This document shows positions 53,387 through 61,959 of a stretch of DNA of 64,000 bases, piece after piece (positions within the stretch are counted from its first letter, which is position 1; each line of letters starts with the position of its first letter). The translations under genes and the position numbers were made by a program. Source of the stretch: an uncultured Stenotrophomonas sp. GTDB taxonomy: Bacteria; Pseudomonadota; Gammaproteobacteria; Xanthomonadales; Xanthomonadaceae. The notes under the pieces are model-generated. The model was not told the origin of the DNA, did not search any database, and saw only the letters and a program-made list of their open reading frames with translations. The stretch lies in NCBI RefSeq assembly GCF_913778665.1, contig NZ_CAJYVQ010000008.1, positions 434,001 through 498,000 on the forward strand, given 5' to 3'.

Positions 53387-55435
53387 ATGTCCGACCTTGT
53401 CCATGCCAGCCGCGAAGCCCTCAGCGATGGCGGCGCGCTCGCTTCGCAGCTGGATGCGTTCGTCCCGCGTCCGGCCCAGCTGCGCCTGACCGAGGCCATC
53501 GCCGATGCATTGCAGCAGCGCGACCTGCTGCTGGCCGAGGCCGGTACCGGCACCGGCAAGACCTTCGCCTACCTGGTACCGGTGCTGCTGTCCGGGCTGC
53601 GCACGATCATTTCCACCGGCACCCGCGCGCTGCAGGACCAGCTCTACCACCGCGACCTGCCGCGTGTGCGGCAGGCACTTGGGGTCGGCCTGCGCAGCGC
53701 GCTGCTGAAAGGGCGCGCGAACTACCTGTGCCGCTATCGTCTGCAACAGGTGCGTGGCGAGCCGCGCTTTTCCAGCCCCGAACAGGCCGCACAGTTCCAG
53801 CGCATCCTGGCCTGGTCCGGTCGCTCGCAGTTCGGCGACATCGCTGAACTGGACGGTCTGGCCGATGATTCGCCGCTGCTGCCGATGGTCACCTCCACCG
53901 TCGACAACTGCCTGGGCACCGACTGCCCGTTCTGGGACGACTGCTTCGTGGTGCGTGCGCGGCAGCGCGCGCAGGCTGCAGACGTGGTGGTGGTCAACCA
54001 TCACCTGCTGCTGGCCGACCTGGCACTGAAGCAGGACGGCTTTGGCGAGTTGTTGCCTGGGGCGCAGGCCTTCGTCATCGACGAAGCGCATCAGCTGCCC
54101 GAGTTGGCCGCGCAGTTCTTCGGCGAAGGTTTCGGCATGCGCCCGTGGCAGGAACTGGGCCGCGACTGCTTGGCCGAAGCGCGTGGCGTGGGCGGCGCGC
54201 AGTCGGCGCTGCAGGACCCCGTCGACCAGTTGCAGCAGTCGCTGTTGGCGCTGCGCTCGGCGATGGAGGGACTGCCGTCGCGTGGCACGCAATGGCGCGC
54301 GCTGGCGATGCCACAGGTGCGCGACGGATTCGATACGGTGATGGCAGGGTTGGTGACCCTGGAGCAGGCACTGCAGCCGCTGCGCGAAGCGGCTGCGGGC
54401 CTGGATGCTTGCCATGCTCGGGCGCGCGAGGCGGTCTCGCGACTCAGCCGATGGCTGGGTGATGATGAGCCAGCCCTCCATTTCGATACCGACCCGACGC
54501 AGGTGGCGAATGCCGCAGACGTGCTCTGGTACGAACTGACGCCACGCGGTTTCCGCTGCCAGCGCACGCCGATGGATGTATCCGGCCCGTTGCGCGAGCA
54601 TCGCGAACGCAGCCGCGCGGCGTGGATCTTCACTTCGGCCACGCTGACCGTGGGCAGTCGTTTCGATCACATCGCCACGCGGCTTGGCCTGGAGGATCCG
54701 CAGACGCTGGTCCAGCCCAGCCCGTTCAATTGGCCGGAGCAGGCGTTGTGTTACCTGCCGGAGGGCCTGCCCGATCCGGCCGCACGCGGCTTCGGCACCG
54801 CGCTGATCCAGTCGTTGCGGCCGGTCCTGCAGGCCTCGCAGGGCAGGGCGTTCCTGCTGTTCGCCTCGCACCGTGCGCTGCGCGAAGCGGCCGAGGCGCT
54901 GCGCGACGGGCCGTGGCCGCTGTTCGTGCAGGGCGAGGCGCCGCGTGCGACCCTGCTGCAGCGCTTCCGCGAATCGGGTAATGGCGTGCTGCTGGGCTCG
55001 GCCAGTTTCCGTGAAGGCGTCGACGTGGTCGGTGAGGCGCTGAGCGTGGTGATGATCGACAAGCTGCCGTTTGCTGCCCCGGATGACCCGGTGTACGAGG
55101 CGCGGCTGGAGGCGATCCGCAGCCAGGGCGGCAACCCGTTCCGCGACGAGCAGCTGCCGCAGGCGGTGATCGCGCTGAAGCAGGGTGTCGGCCGGCTGAT
55201 CCGCAGCGAGAGCGATCGTGGCGTGCTGGTGCTGTGCGACCCGCGACTGCTCAATCGCGGCTACGGCCGGGTCTTCCTCGATTCGCTGCCGCCGTTCCGC
55301 CGCACCCGCAGCCTGGCCGATGTGCAGGCCTTCTTTACGCCACAATGGGCGCCCGTGGCCAATGATGCCGTGCCGGATGCTGCCCCCGTGGCGGGCCCGG
55401 AGCCGGCGCCCGGTGCCACGTTCCCCCTGTTCTGA
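53387..55435 (+). CDS. yoaA: ATP-dependent DNA helicase, YoaA/DinG (XPD-like) type
   Basis: The 682-residue helicase has Walker A AEAGTGTGKTFAYLVPVLLS near residues 48-67. Iron-sulphur cysteines are recognisable (YLCRYR, DNCLGTDCPFWDDC). The DEAH box is FVIDEAHQLPELA, and the late helicase motifs read SFREGVDVVG and GVGRLIRSESDRGVLVLCD. The Cys pattern fits an XPD-type 4Fe-4S domain. YoaA in E. coli works with DNA polymerase III subunit chi. The frame continues upstream; ATG 53387 gives MSDLVHASREAL. Confidence 0.92.
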   Translation: MSDLVHASREALSDGGALASQLDAFVPRPAQLRLTEAIADALQQRDLLLAEAGTGTGKTFAYLVPVLLSGLRTIISTGTRALQDQLYHRDLPRVRQALGVGLRSALLKGRANYLCRYRLQQVRGEPRFSSPEQAAQFQRILAWSGRSQFGDIAELDGLADDSPLLPMVTSTVDNCLGTDCPFWDDCFVVRARQRAQAADVVVVNHHLLLADLALKQDGFGELLPGAQAFVIDEAHQLPELAAQFFGEGFGMRPWQELGRDCLAEARGVGGAQSALQDPVDQLQQSLLALRSAMEGLPSRGTQWRALAMPQVRDGFDTVMAGLVTLEQALQPLREAAAGLDACHARAREAVSRLSRWLGDDEPALHFDTDPTQVANAADVLWYELTPRGFRCQRTPMDVSGPLREHRERSRAAWIFTSATLTVGSRFDHIATRLGLEDPQTLVQPSPFNWPEQALCYLPEGLPDPAARGFGTALIQSLRPVLQASQGRAFLLFASHRALREAAEALRDGPWPLFVQGEAPRATLLQRFRESGNGVLLGSASFREGVDVVGEALSVVMIDKLPFAAPDDPVYEARLEAIRSQGGNPFRDEQLPQAVIALKQGVGRLIRSESDRGVLVLCDPRLLNRGYGRVFLDSLPPFRRTRSLADVQAFFTPQWAPVANDAVPDAAPVAGPEPAPGATFPLF

Positions 55436-55444
55436 CCTGATCCG

Positions 55445-56158
55445 ATGAAACTGCTCGCCTTTGAAACCGCCACCGAAGCCTGTTCCGTTGCCCTGCATGT
55501 CGATGGGCAGGTGCTCGAACGTTTCGAGATCGCCCCGCGCCGGCATGCCGAACTGAGCCTGCCGTGGGCCGAGGCGCTGCTGGCCGAAGCCGGCATCAGC
55601 CGCCGCCAGCTGGACGGCATCGCCCTCAGCCGTGGTCCTGGTGCTTTCACCGGCGTGCGCCTGGCGATCGCCATCGCGCAGGGCATCGCACTGGCGCTGG
55701 ATCGTCCGTTGCTGCCGGTCTCGACGCTGCAGGTGCTGGCGCTGCGGGCACCAGCGGAGGAAACGCAGATCCTGTCGGCGATCGACGCACGGATGGGAGA
55801 GTTGTACGTTGCGCGCTTCGAGCGTGTTGACGGCCTGCCGCTCGCACGCGATGGCGAGCGTGTATGTGCACCGGCAGCAGTGGCGCTGCCGGACGGGCTG
55901 TCGGCCTATGGCGTCGGCACCGGCTTCGGCGCAGCCGACGGCGCGCTGGTGGCGCAGTTGGGCAGTGGCCTTCGCGGATTCGATGCGACAGCACTGCCGC
56001 GGGCATCGGACGTGCTCGCACTGGCGGTGCCGGCGTTCGCGCGTGGCGAGGCGATTGCGCCGGAGCAGGTCGAGCCCGCGTACCTGCGTGACAACGTGGC
56101 ACTCACCCTGGTCGAGCAGCAGGCCGCGCGTGAGGCGAAGGCGAAGGCCAACGGCTGA
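55445..56158 (+). CDS. tsaB: tRNA threonylcarbamoyladenosine biosynthesis protein TsaB
   Basis: TsaB is the non-catalytic partner of TsaD in making the t6A modification of ANN-decoding tRNAs. The 237-residue protein starts MKLLAFETATEACSVALHVD and has SRGPGAFTGVRLAIAIAQGIAL near residue 65 and a VSTLQVLAL segment, all family marks. The ATG is 9 bases after the helicase stop, so the two are probably co-transcribed. Length is normal. Confidence 0.95.
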   Translation: MKLLAFETATEACSVALHVDGQVLERFEIAPRRHAELSLPWAEALLAEAGISRRQLDGIALSRGPGAFTGVRLAIAIAQGIALALDRPLLPVSTLQVLALRAPAEETQILSAIDARMGELYVARFERVDGLPLARDGERVCAPAAVALPDGLSAYGVGTGFGAADGALVAQLGSGLRGFDATALPRASDVLALAVPAFARGEAIAPEQVEPAYLRDNVALTLVEQQAAREAKAKANG

Positions 56159-56200
56159 GCCTCTCGTGGCGGGGTTGGCCGCGTGAATCAAAAGCCGTGG

Positions 56201-56310
56201 CTTGGCCGGGCGGGTGGGCTGCGCAGGGGCGCTGCAAGTACGTCCATGTAAGCTCGATCGCCGCCTCCATGCGGCTCACGCCCCTGCGCAGCCCACACCG
56301 CCCAGCCAAG
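56201..56310 (-). repeat. Conserved-core, variable-arm hairpin element, copy D (reversed)
   Basis: The arms 56201-56231 and 56279-56310 are inverted repeats of about 31 bases with few mismatches (CTTGGCYGGGCGG...GTGGGCTGCGCAGGGGCG). The inner hairpin on the minus strand is GCCGCATGGAGGCGGC (56260-56275). Its stem differs from copies A-C yet stays paired, followed by GATCGAGCTTACATGGACG. It is the most diverged copy. Confidence 0.8.
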
Positions 56311-56324
56311 CTTCAGTACACCGA

Positions 56325-56396
56325 CCGCCGCTGTTGCTGTTGCCTTTGCTCCAGCCTTGCAGCGGGTCCCGGGCCGCAGGCCCGGGCAACAAACCC
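56325..56396 (+). repeat. Tail module next to hairpin element D
   Basis: GCCGCTGTTGCTGTTGCC, then a Cys-codon-rich stretch, then GGTCCCGGGCCGCAGGCCCG, folding on CCCGGGCC/GGCCCGGG. It runs into the stop of the TonB-like gene. Confidence 0.6.
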
Positions 56397-57281
56397 CTAC
56401 CGGTCGTCGCGCAGTTGGCCGCCGGGCAGGAACACCCACGTGCGGGTCACCTGCAGGATGTCGATCGCGTCCTCGGTCTTCGGCAACGGCGGAAACGGCT
56501 GCGCCAGCTTCACCACGCGCAGCGCCGCCTCATCCAGCAACGGCGTCCCGCTTGAACGCAGGATCCGGCTGCTCTCCACGCTGCCGTCGCGGCGCACGCC
56601 CACGCTGATCACCACTTGGCCGCCGAGACGGCGCTGCCTTGCCTCGTCCGGGTAATTCAGGTTGCCGACCTGCTCGGCGCGGTCGACCCAGGCGCGCAGG
56701 TAATTGGCATAGGCATATTCACGCGTGCTGGCCGACACGAACTTGCGGTTCGGGCGCTTGGCATACTGCGCCGAACGCAGGTGTACTTCCGCCGCCAGTC
56801 GCGCCATCTCCATATCGCGCTGCTCGCGCGCGGTCAGTGGCGCGTCCGGCTCGGGGCGTTCCGGGGTTGGCCGGGCCTGCGCCTGCGCCACCGTGTCCTG
56901 GCCATTGCGGCTGCTGACCACGCGCGCCTGCGGCGGCGGAACGGGCGCGGCCGTTTGTTGCTGCTGTGGTACCGGGCTCAACCCGGACTGGGCCTGCGGC
57001 ACGACGCCGGCCTGGTTGTCTCGCGGACGTTGCGCGCGGTCGTGCTCGCCGCCGCCTTCCTGGTTCGCGGCAGCAAGGAAGTCGGCCTGCTTCGGCGTCA
57101 GCGCGGTGCGGGTCTGGCTGAAGATTACTTCCAGCGTTGGCACCAGCGGCGCGTCGCCCTTCACCGCGAAGCCCACGCCCAGGATCAGCAGGGCGTGGAC
57201 CACGACCGACAGCGCGATGGTCGCCCCCAGCCGCTGCGCTTCGCGCGGCGGCGGTGGCAGCACGGCGGGTGCGGCGGCCAT
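56397..57281 (-). CDS. TonB-like periplasm-spanning protein
   Basis: The 294-residue protein has one N-terminal membrane helix (GATIALSVVVHALLILGVGF, residues 18-37). A long Gln/Pro/Ala-rich region with REQRDMEMARLAAEVHLRS follows, then a C-terminal TonB domain (NLNYPDEARQRRLGGQVVIS, SSRILRSSGTPLLDEAALRV). It fits the energy-transducing TonB family, but no exbB/exbD lie nearby. The ATG overlaps the gshB stop by one base (TGATG), so both are translated together. Confidence 0.85.
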   Translation of the reverse strand: MAAAPAVLPPPPREAQRLGATIALSVVVHALLILGVGFAVKGDAPLVPTLEVIFSQTRTALTPKQADFLAAANQEGGGEHDRAQRPRDNQAGVVPQAQSGLSPVPQQQQTAAPVPPPQARVVSSRNGQDTVAQAQARPTPERPEPDAPLTAREQRDMEMARLAAEVHLRSAQYAKRPNRKFVSASTREYAYANYLRAWVDRAEQVGNLNYPDEARQRRLGGQVVISVGVRRDGSVESSRILRSSGTPLLDEAALRVVKLAQPFPPLPKTEDAIDILQVTRTWVFLPGGQLRDDR

Positions 57282-58228
57282 CAGCGCAGGCCGGCCTCGA
57301 TCGCGTCGAACAGGGTGCCGGCGATGTTCAGGCCGTACTGGGCGTCCAGCTCGCGCACGCAGGTCGGGCTGGTCACGTTCACCTCGGTCAGGTAATCGCC
57401 GATCACGTCCAGGCCGACGAAACGCATGCCGCGGCGCTTCATTTCCGGGCCGACCTGGGCAGCGATCCAGCGGTCGCGCTCGCTCAGCGGGCGGCCTTCG
57501 CCGCGGCCACCAGCGGCGAGGTTGCCGCGGAACTCGTCGCCCTGCGGAATGCGCGCCAGACAGTAGTCCACCGGTTCGCCGTCGACCAGCAGGATGCGTT
57601 TGTCGCCGGCGCTGATGTCGGGAATGAACTTCTGGGCCAGCGCCAGCTTGCGGCCGCCGTCGGTCAGGGTTTCCAGGATCACGTTCAGGTTCGGGTCGCC
57701 CTGGCCGCTGCGGAAGATCGAGCGGCCGCCCATCCCGTCCAGCGGCTTCAGCACGGCCTGGCCATGTTCCAGGGCGAACGCCTTCAGCGCCTTGGCGTCG
57801 CGGCTGACCAGGGTCGGCGGGCAGCACTGCGGGAACAGCAGGGCGGCCAGCTTCTCGTTGTAGTCGCGCAGGCCCTGCGGGTTGTTGACCACGCAGGCGC
57901 CGGCAGCGGCGGCCACGTCCAGCACCTGGGTGTCGTAGACGTATTCGGCGTCGACCGGCGGGTCCTTGCGCATCAGCACGATCTGGCCCGGGCCGAATTC
58001 GGTACGGCTGAACGCGCCCAGTTCATACCAGCCGGCTGGGTCGTCGCGGACCTGCAGCGGGGCGGTCTGGGCCACCGCGACGCCGCCTTCCAGAGCCAGC
58101 CCGCCCGGCCGCACGTAGTGCAGGGCATGGCCGCGGCGCTGGGCTTCCAGCAGCATGGCGAAGGTGGTGTCCTTGGCGATCTTGATGTGGGCGATGGGGT
58201 CCATCACCACGATGAGGTTCAACGGCAT
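57281..58228 (-). CDS. gshB: Glutathione synthetase
   Basis: GshB joins glycine to gamma-glutamylcysteine, the last step of glutathione synthesis. The 315-residue ATP-grasp enzyme starts MPLNLIVVMDPIAHIKIAKD. It contains RKDPPVDAEYVYDTQVL, VLKPLDGMGGRSIFRSG (ATP-grasp) and GDKRILLVDGEPV, with DVIGDYLTEVNVTSPTCVRE at the metal site. Length matches the family. It is divergent from pilG across a 240-base spacer that must hold both promoters. Confidence 0.96.
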   Translation of the reverse strand: MPLNLIVVMDPIAHIKIAKDTTFAMLLEAQRRGHALHYVRPGGLALEGGVAVAQTAPLQVRDDPAGWYELGAFSRTEFGPGQIVLMRKDPPVDAEYVYDTQVLDVAAAAGACVVNNPQGLRDYNEKLAALLFPQCCPPTLVSRDAKALKAFALEHGQAVLKPLDGMGGRSIFRSGQGDPNLNVILETLTDGGRKLALAQKFIPDISAGDKRILLVDGEPVDYCLARIPQGDEFRGNLAAGGRGEGRPLSERDRWIAAQVGPEMKRRGMRFVGLDVIGDYLTEVNVTSPTCVRELDAQYGLNIAGTLFDAIEAGLR

Positions 58229-58468
58229 GGGCGCACCTGTCAGGCAAGGCGTTGATGGTAGCGGCAACGCTGGCCGCGCGCCTCCCCGTTGTATTGCAAC
58301 GCTGCGTCCGCCCGGCACCCGCGCAGTCATTGCGAAACCGGTCACGTTCAGCAGGGCGCCGCGCCCCGTGCCGTGGGGCGGCCTTGAAGCGGGCGCGGAA
58401 AGTGCGATATAGATACGCTTTCGTAGCGGCCTCCGCCACAGATCGGGCCGTTCGCTTGGGGATAGGCA

Positions 58469-58870
58469 ATGACTGAAAACACGACTGCGGGCGGGGAACT
58501 CGCAGGACTCCGGGTGATGGTCATCGATGATTCGAAGACCATCCGCAGGACTGCGGAAACGCTGCTCAAGCGCGAAGGCTGCGAGGTGGTCACCGCCACC
58601 GACGGCTTCGAAGCGCTTGCGAAGATTGCAGACCAGCAACCGCAGATCATCTTCGTCGACATCATGATGCCGCGCCTGGACGGGTACCAGACCTGTGCGC
58701 TGATCAAGGGCAACCAGCTGTTCAAGGCGACCCCGGTCATCATGCTCTCGTCCAAGGATGGCCTGTTCGACAAGGCGCGGGGACGCATCGTCGGCTCGGA
58801 GCAATACCTGACGAAGCCTTTCACGCGTGAAGAACTGCTGGGTGCCATCCGCACATACGTCAACGCCTGA
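58469..58870 (+). CDS. pilG: Twitching-motility response regulator PilG
   Basis: PilG is a CheY-like receiver controlling type IV pilus extension. The 133-residue protein has the acidic pocket VMVIDDSKTIRRTAETLLKR, the phosphoacceptor Asp in IIFVDIMMPRLDGYQ, Ser in IMLSSKDG and Lys in YLTKPFTREEL. It has no output domain. It opens the pilGHIJ-chpA operon, followed by pilH after 18 bases. The neighbouring gshB is divergent, the same arrangement as in related bacteria. Confidence 0.95.
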   Translation: MTENTTAGGELAGLRVMVIDDSKTIRRTAETLLKREGCEVVTATDGFEALAKIADQQPQIIFVDIMMPRLDGYQTCALIKGNQLFKATPVIMLSSKDGLFDKARGRIVGSEQYLTKPFTREELLGAIRTYVNA

Positions 58871-58888
58871 CCAGGGGGGAAAGGCACA

Positions 58889-59251
58889 ATGGCTCGTATC
58901 GTTCTGATCGAGGATTCACCGACTGACCGCGCTGTGTTCACCCAGTGGCTCCGCCGTGCCGGCCATGAGGTGCTGGAAGCGGACAACGCCGAGGATGGAC
59001 TGCAGCTGGTCCGCGACCAGGTGCCGCAGCTGGTGCTGATGGACGTGGTCCTGCCCGGCATGAGCGGCTTCCAGGCGACCCGGGCCATGGCCCGCGACGC
59101 AGCGATCAAGCACATCCCGGTGATCATCGTCAGTACCAAGGCGATGGAAACCGACAAGGCCTGGGGCCTGCGCCAGGGTGCGGCCGATTACATCGTCAAG
59201 CCGCCGCGCGAGGATGAACTGATCGCGCGGATCAACGAACTGGTGGCCTGA
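58889..59251 (+). CDS. pilH: Twitching-motility response regulator PilH
   Basis: PilH is the second CheY-like receiver of the pathway and is linked to pilus retraction and phosphate drain. The 120-residue protein shows RIVLIEDSPTDRAVFTQWLR, the Asp in LVLMDVVLPGMSGFQ, Ser/Thr in VIIVSTKAM and Lys in YIVKPPREDEL. Its stop overlaps the pilI start by one base (TGATG). Confidence 0.94.
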   Translation: MARIVLIEDSPTDRAVFTQWLRRAGHEVLEADNAEDGLQLVRDQVPQLVLMDVVLPGMSGFQATRAMARDAAIKHIPVIIVSTKAMETDKAWGLRQGAADYIVKPPREDELIARINELVA

Positions 59252-59781
59252 TGCGCTCGCCTTTCGACATCCTCGAAGCCTACGAACGGCGCAGCCTGGC
59301 CCATGCGGTGCAGCTGCCCGAGCGGCAGTTCGCCCAGGACCTCTGGCGTGGCGTGGGGTACCGCGTCGGCCAGCGCCGGCTGGTGTCCGATTTCCGCGAA
59401 GTGGTGGAAATCGTGCCGATGCCGCCGGTCACCCCGGTGCCGTGCGCGCAGCCGTGGCTGCTGGGCGTGGGCAACCTGCGCGGCAACCTGTTCCCGGTGG
59501 TCGACCTGAAGTACTTCCTGGAAGGCACGCGCACCGTGCAGCAGGAAGGCCAGCGCGTGCTGATCATGCGCCAGGCGGGCGGCGACGTCGCGCTGACCAT
59601 CGATGAGCTGTTCGGCCAGCGCAGCTTCGAACTGGACCAGCAGATCGCAGCCGGCACGCTGGCCGAGGGGCGCTACGGCCATTTCGTCGACCGCGCCTTC
59701 CATGCCGACGGCCATGACTGGGGCGTGTTCTCGCTCTCGCTGCTGTCGCGCACCCCTGAATTCCGGCAAGCCGCGGCCTGA
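59251..59781 (+). CDS. pilI: CheW-like coupling protein PilI
   Basis: PilI couples the receptor PilJ to the kinase ChpA/PilL. The 176-residue protein carries a CheW domain with LLGVGNLRGNLFPVVDLKYF and RVLIMRQAGGDVALTIDELF. It has an N-terminal extension (MRSPFDILEAYERRSLAHAV) typical of PilI. It is translationally coupled to pilH and followed 41 bases later by pilJ. Confidence 0.93.
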   Translation: MRSPFDILEAYERRSLAHAVQLPERQFAQDLWRGVGYRVGQRRLVSDFREVVEIVPMPPVTPVPCAQPWLLGVGNLRGNLFPVVDLKYFLEGTRTVQQEGQRVLIMRQAGGDVALTIDELFGQRSFELDQQIAAGTLAEGRYGHFVDRAFHADGHDWGVFSLSLLSRTPEFRQAAA

Positions 59782-59822
59782 GGCCGGGCATCGCCCCCTG
59801 CATTGAAGATCGAGGTTGAACG

Positions 59823-61859
59823 ATGAGTACTGCTTCGGACGCCACCAAATCCGGCAAGCTGCGGCTGGGCGGCAGCAACCTCTGGCTGTTCCTGCTGCTG
59901 GCATCGATGATCCTGTTCGGCGTCAACACCGGCGTTGCCACCTGGCAGGGCAGCCGCCTGGCCGACGCCGGCTCCAAGGCCGCCGACCTGCAGGTGCTGT
60001 CGCAGCAGCTGGCCAACCAGGGCCGTGACGCGGTGGGCGGCAACGCACAGGCGTTCACTGCCTTCAAGGCGACCCGCAACGCGATCGAGCAGAACGTGTC
60101 GACCCTGCAGGGCCGCTACGGCAAGGAGCCGGGCGTGTCCGGCGCGATCACCACGCTGGGTGAAACCTGGGCGCCGCTGGGCAAGCAGGCCGGGCAGCTG
60201 GTCGCCAGCGAGCCGGCGGTGCTGGCGCTGGCCGGCAACGCCAACAACTTCACCGGCGCAGTGCCGGGCCTGCAGGCCCAGCTGAACGAGCTGGTGCGTG
60301 CGATGTCCGCCTCCGGCGCACCGTCGGCGCAGGTGTACAGCGCGCTGCAGCAGGTGGTGGTGGCCGGCTCGATGGCCCGCCGCGTGACCGAAATGCGCGC
60401 CGGCGGCAGTGCTGCGGCGACTGCCGGCGATGCGCTGGCACGCGACATCACCGTGTTCTCGCAGGTGCTTGACGGCCTGCGCAATGGCAACGAAGAACTG
60501 GGCATCACCGCCGTGCGCGGTGCCGCCGCCGTGGCCGCGCTGGAGCAGTCGCAGCAGAAGTGGCAGGCGATGAAGCAGGACGCTGACGCGATCCTGGCCA
60601 GCTCGCGCCAGCTGTTCGCCGCGCAGTCGGCCGCCACCGCGCTGGGCCAGGGCTCGGCGCACATGCTGGACGACAGCCGCAAGCTGTTCGAAGCGTTCTC
60701 CTCGTTCGGCTCGGTGTCCGATACCCGCCTGTTCCCGAACTTCTGGATCGGCGTGGTGTCCGGTGCGCTGTCGCTGATCGCGATCATCGGCTTCGTTTCC
60801 ACCAACGTGCGCAGCCGCTCGCGCGAGCAGGAGCTTCGCTACCAGACCCAGGTGGAATTCAACAGCCGTAACCAGCAGGCGATCATGCGGTTGCTGGATG
60901 AAATCTCCTCCCTCGGTGAGGGTGACCTGACGGTGAAAGCCTCGGTGACCGAGGACATGACCGGCGCGATCGCCGACGCAATCAATTACGCGGTTGACGA
61001 GCTGCGCCACCTGGTGACCACCATCAACGACACCTCGGCCAAGGTTGCGGTGTCCACCCAGGAAACCCAGGCCACCGCCATGCAGCTGGCAGAGGCGGCC
61101 GGCCACCAGGCCAACCAGATCACCTCGGCCTCCGACCGCATCGGCGAAATCGCGGCGAGCATCGAGCAGGTGTCGCGCAACTCGGCCGAGTCGGCCGACG
61201 TGGCACAGCGCTCGGTGGTGATCGCCGCCGAGGGTGCCGGCGTGGTGCGCGAGACCATCCAGGGCATGGACCAGATCCGCGACCAGATCCAGGAAACCTC
61301 CAAGCGCATCAAGCGCCTGGGCGAGTCGTCGCAGGAAATCGGCTCGATCGTGGAACTGATCAACGACATTTCCGAGCAGACCAACATTCTGGCGTTGAAC
61401 GCCGCCGTGCAGGCGGCCTCGGCCGGTGAGGCCGGCCGCGGTTTCGCGGTCGTGGCCGACGAAGTGCAGCGCCTGGCGGAACGTACTTCGGGTGCGACGC
61501 GACGCATCGAAAACCTGGTGCAGGCCATTCAGGCCGATACCAATGAAGCGGTGACGTCGATGGAACAGACCACCGCTGAAGTGGTGTCCGGTGCACGCCT
61601 GGCCGAGGACGCCGGCACCGCGCTGACCGAGATCGAGCGCGTGTCCAATGCACTGAACACCCTTATCAAGAACATCTCCATTGCCGCCCAGCAGCAGTCG
61701 GCCGCGGCCTCGGACATCACCCGCACGATGGGCGTGATCCGGCAGATCACCGGCCAGACCTCGCAGGGCGCTGGGCAGACCGCCGAATCGATCGGCCACC
61801 TCGCGCAGCTGGCGGCGGACCTGCGTCGTTCGGTCGCCGACTTCAAGCTGCCGGCGTGA
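59823..61859 (+). CDS. pilJ: Type IV pilus chemoreceptor PilJ
   Basis: PilJ is the methyl-accepting receptor of the Chp system, with 678 residues. Membrane helix 1 is near residues 19-36 ([20 protein letters not shown]), followed by a periplasmic sensing region. Helix 2 is near 308-328 ([20 protein letters not shown]). A HAMP-like linker and the signalling tip [20 protein letters not shown] with [18 protein letters not shown] follow. No CheR/CheB pentapeptide is evident at the C-terminus. Confidence 0.94.
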   Translation: MSTASDATKSGKLRLGGSNLWLFLLLASMILFGVNTGVATWQGSRLADAGSKAADLQVLSQQLANQGRDAVGGNAQAFTAFKATRNAIEQNVSTLQGRYGKEPGVSGAITTLGETWAPLGKQAGQLVASEPAVLALAGNANNFTGAVPGLQAQLNELVRAMSASGAPSAQVYSALQQVVVAGSMARRVTEMRAGGSAAATAGDALARDITVFSQVLDGLRNGNEELGITAVRGAAAVAALEQSQQKWQAMKQDADAILASSRQLFAAQSAATALGQGSAHMLDDSRKLFEAFSSFGSVSDTRLFPNFWIGVVSGALSLIAIIGFVSTNVRSRSREQELRYQTQVEFNSRNQQAIMRLLDEISSLGEGDLTVKASVTEDMTGAIADAINYAVDELRHLVTTINDTSAKVAVSTQETQATAMQLAEAAGHQANQITSASDRIGEIAASIEQVSRNSAESADVAQRSVVIAAEGAGVVRETIQGMDQIRDQIQETSKRIKRLGESSQEIGSIVELINDISEQTNILALNAAVQAASAGEAGRGFAVVADEVQRLAERTSGATRRIENLVQAIQADTNEAVTSMEQTTAEVVSGARLAEDAGTALTEIERVSNALNTLIKNISIAAQQQSAAASDITRTMGVIRQITGQTSQGAGQTAESIGHLAQLAADLRRSVADFKLPA

Positions 61860-61959
61860 CGCGGGCAGGGCGGCGAGCAAGGAACCAGTCGATGAAGCAT
61901 TTCCATTCCCCACGCCAGAACTCGCGCGGCCTCCGCGCGGCGGCGAACGGAGCGCGTCA

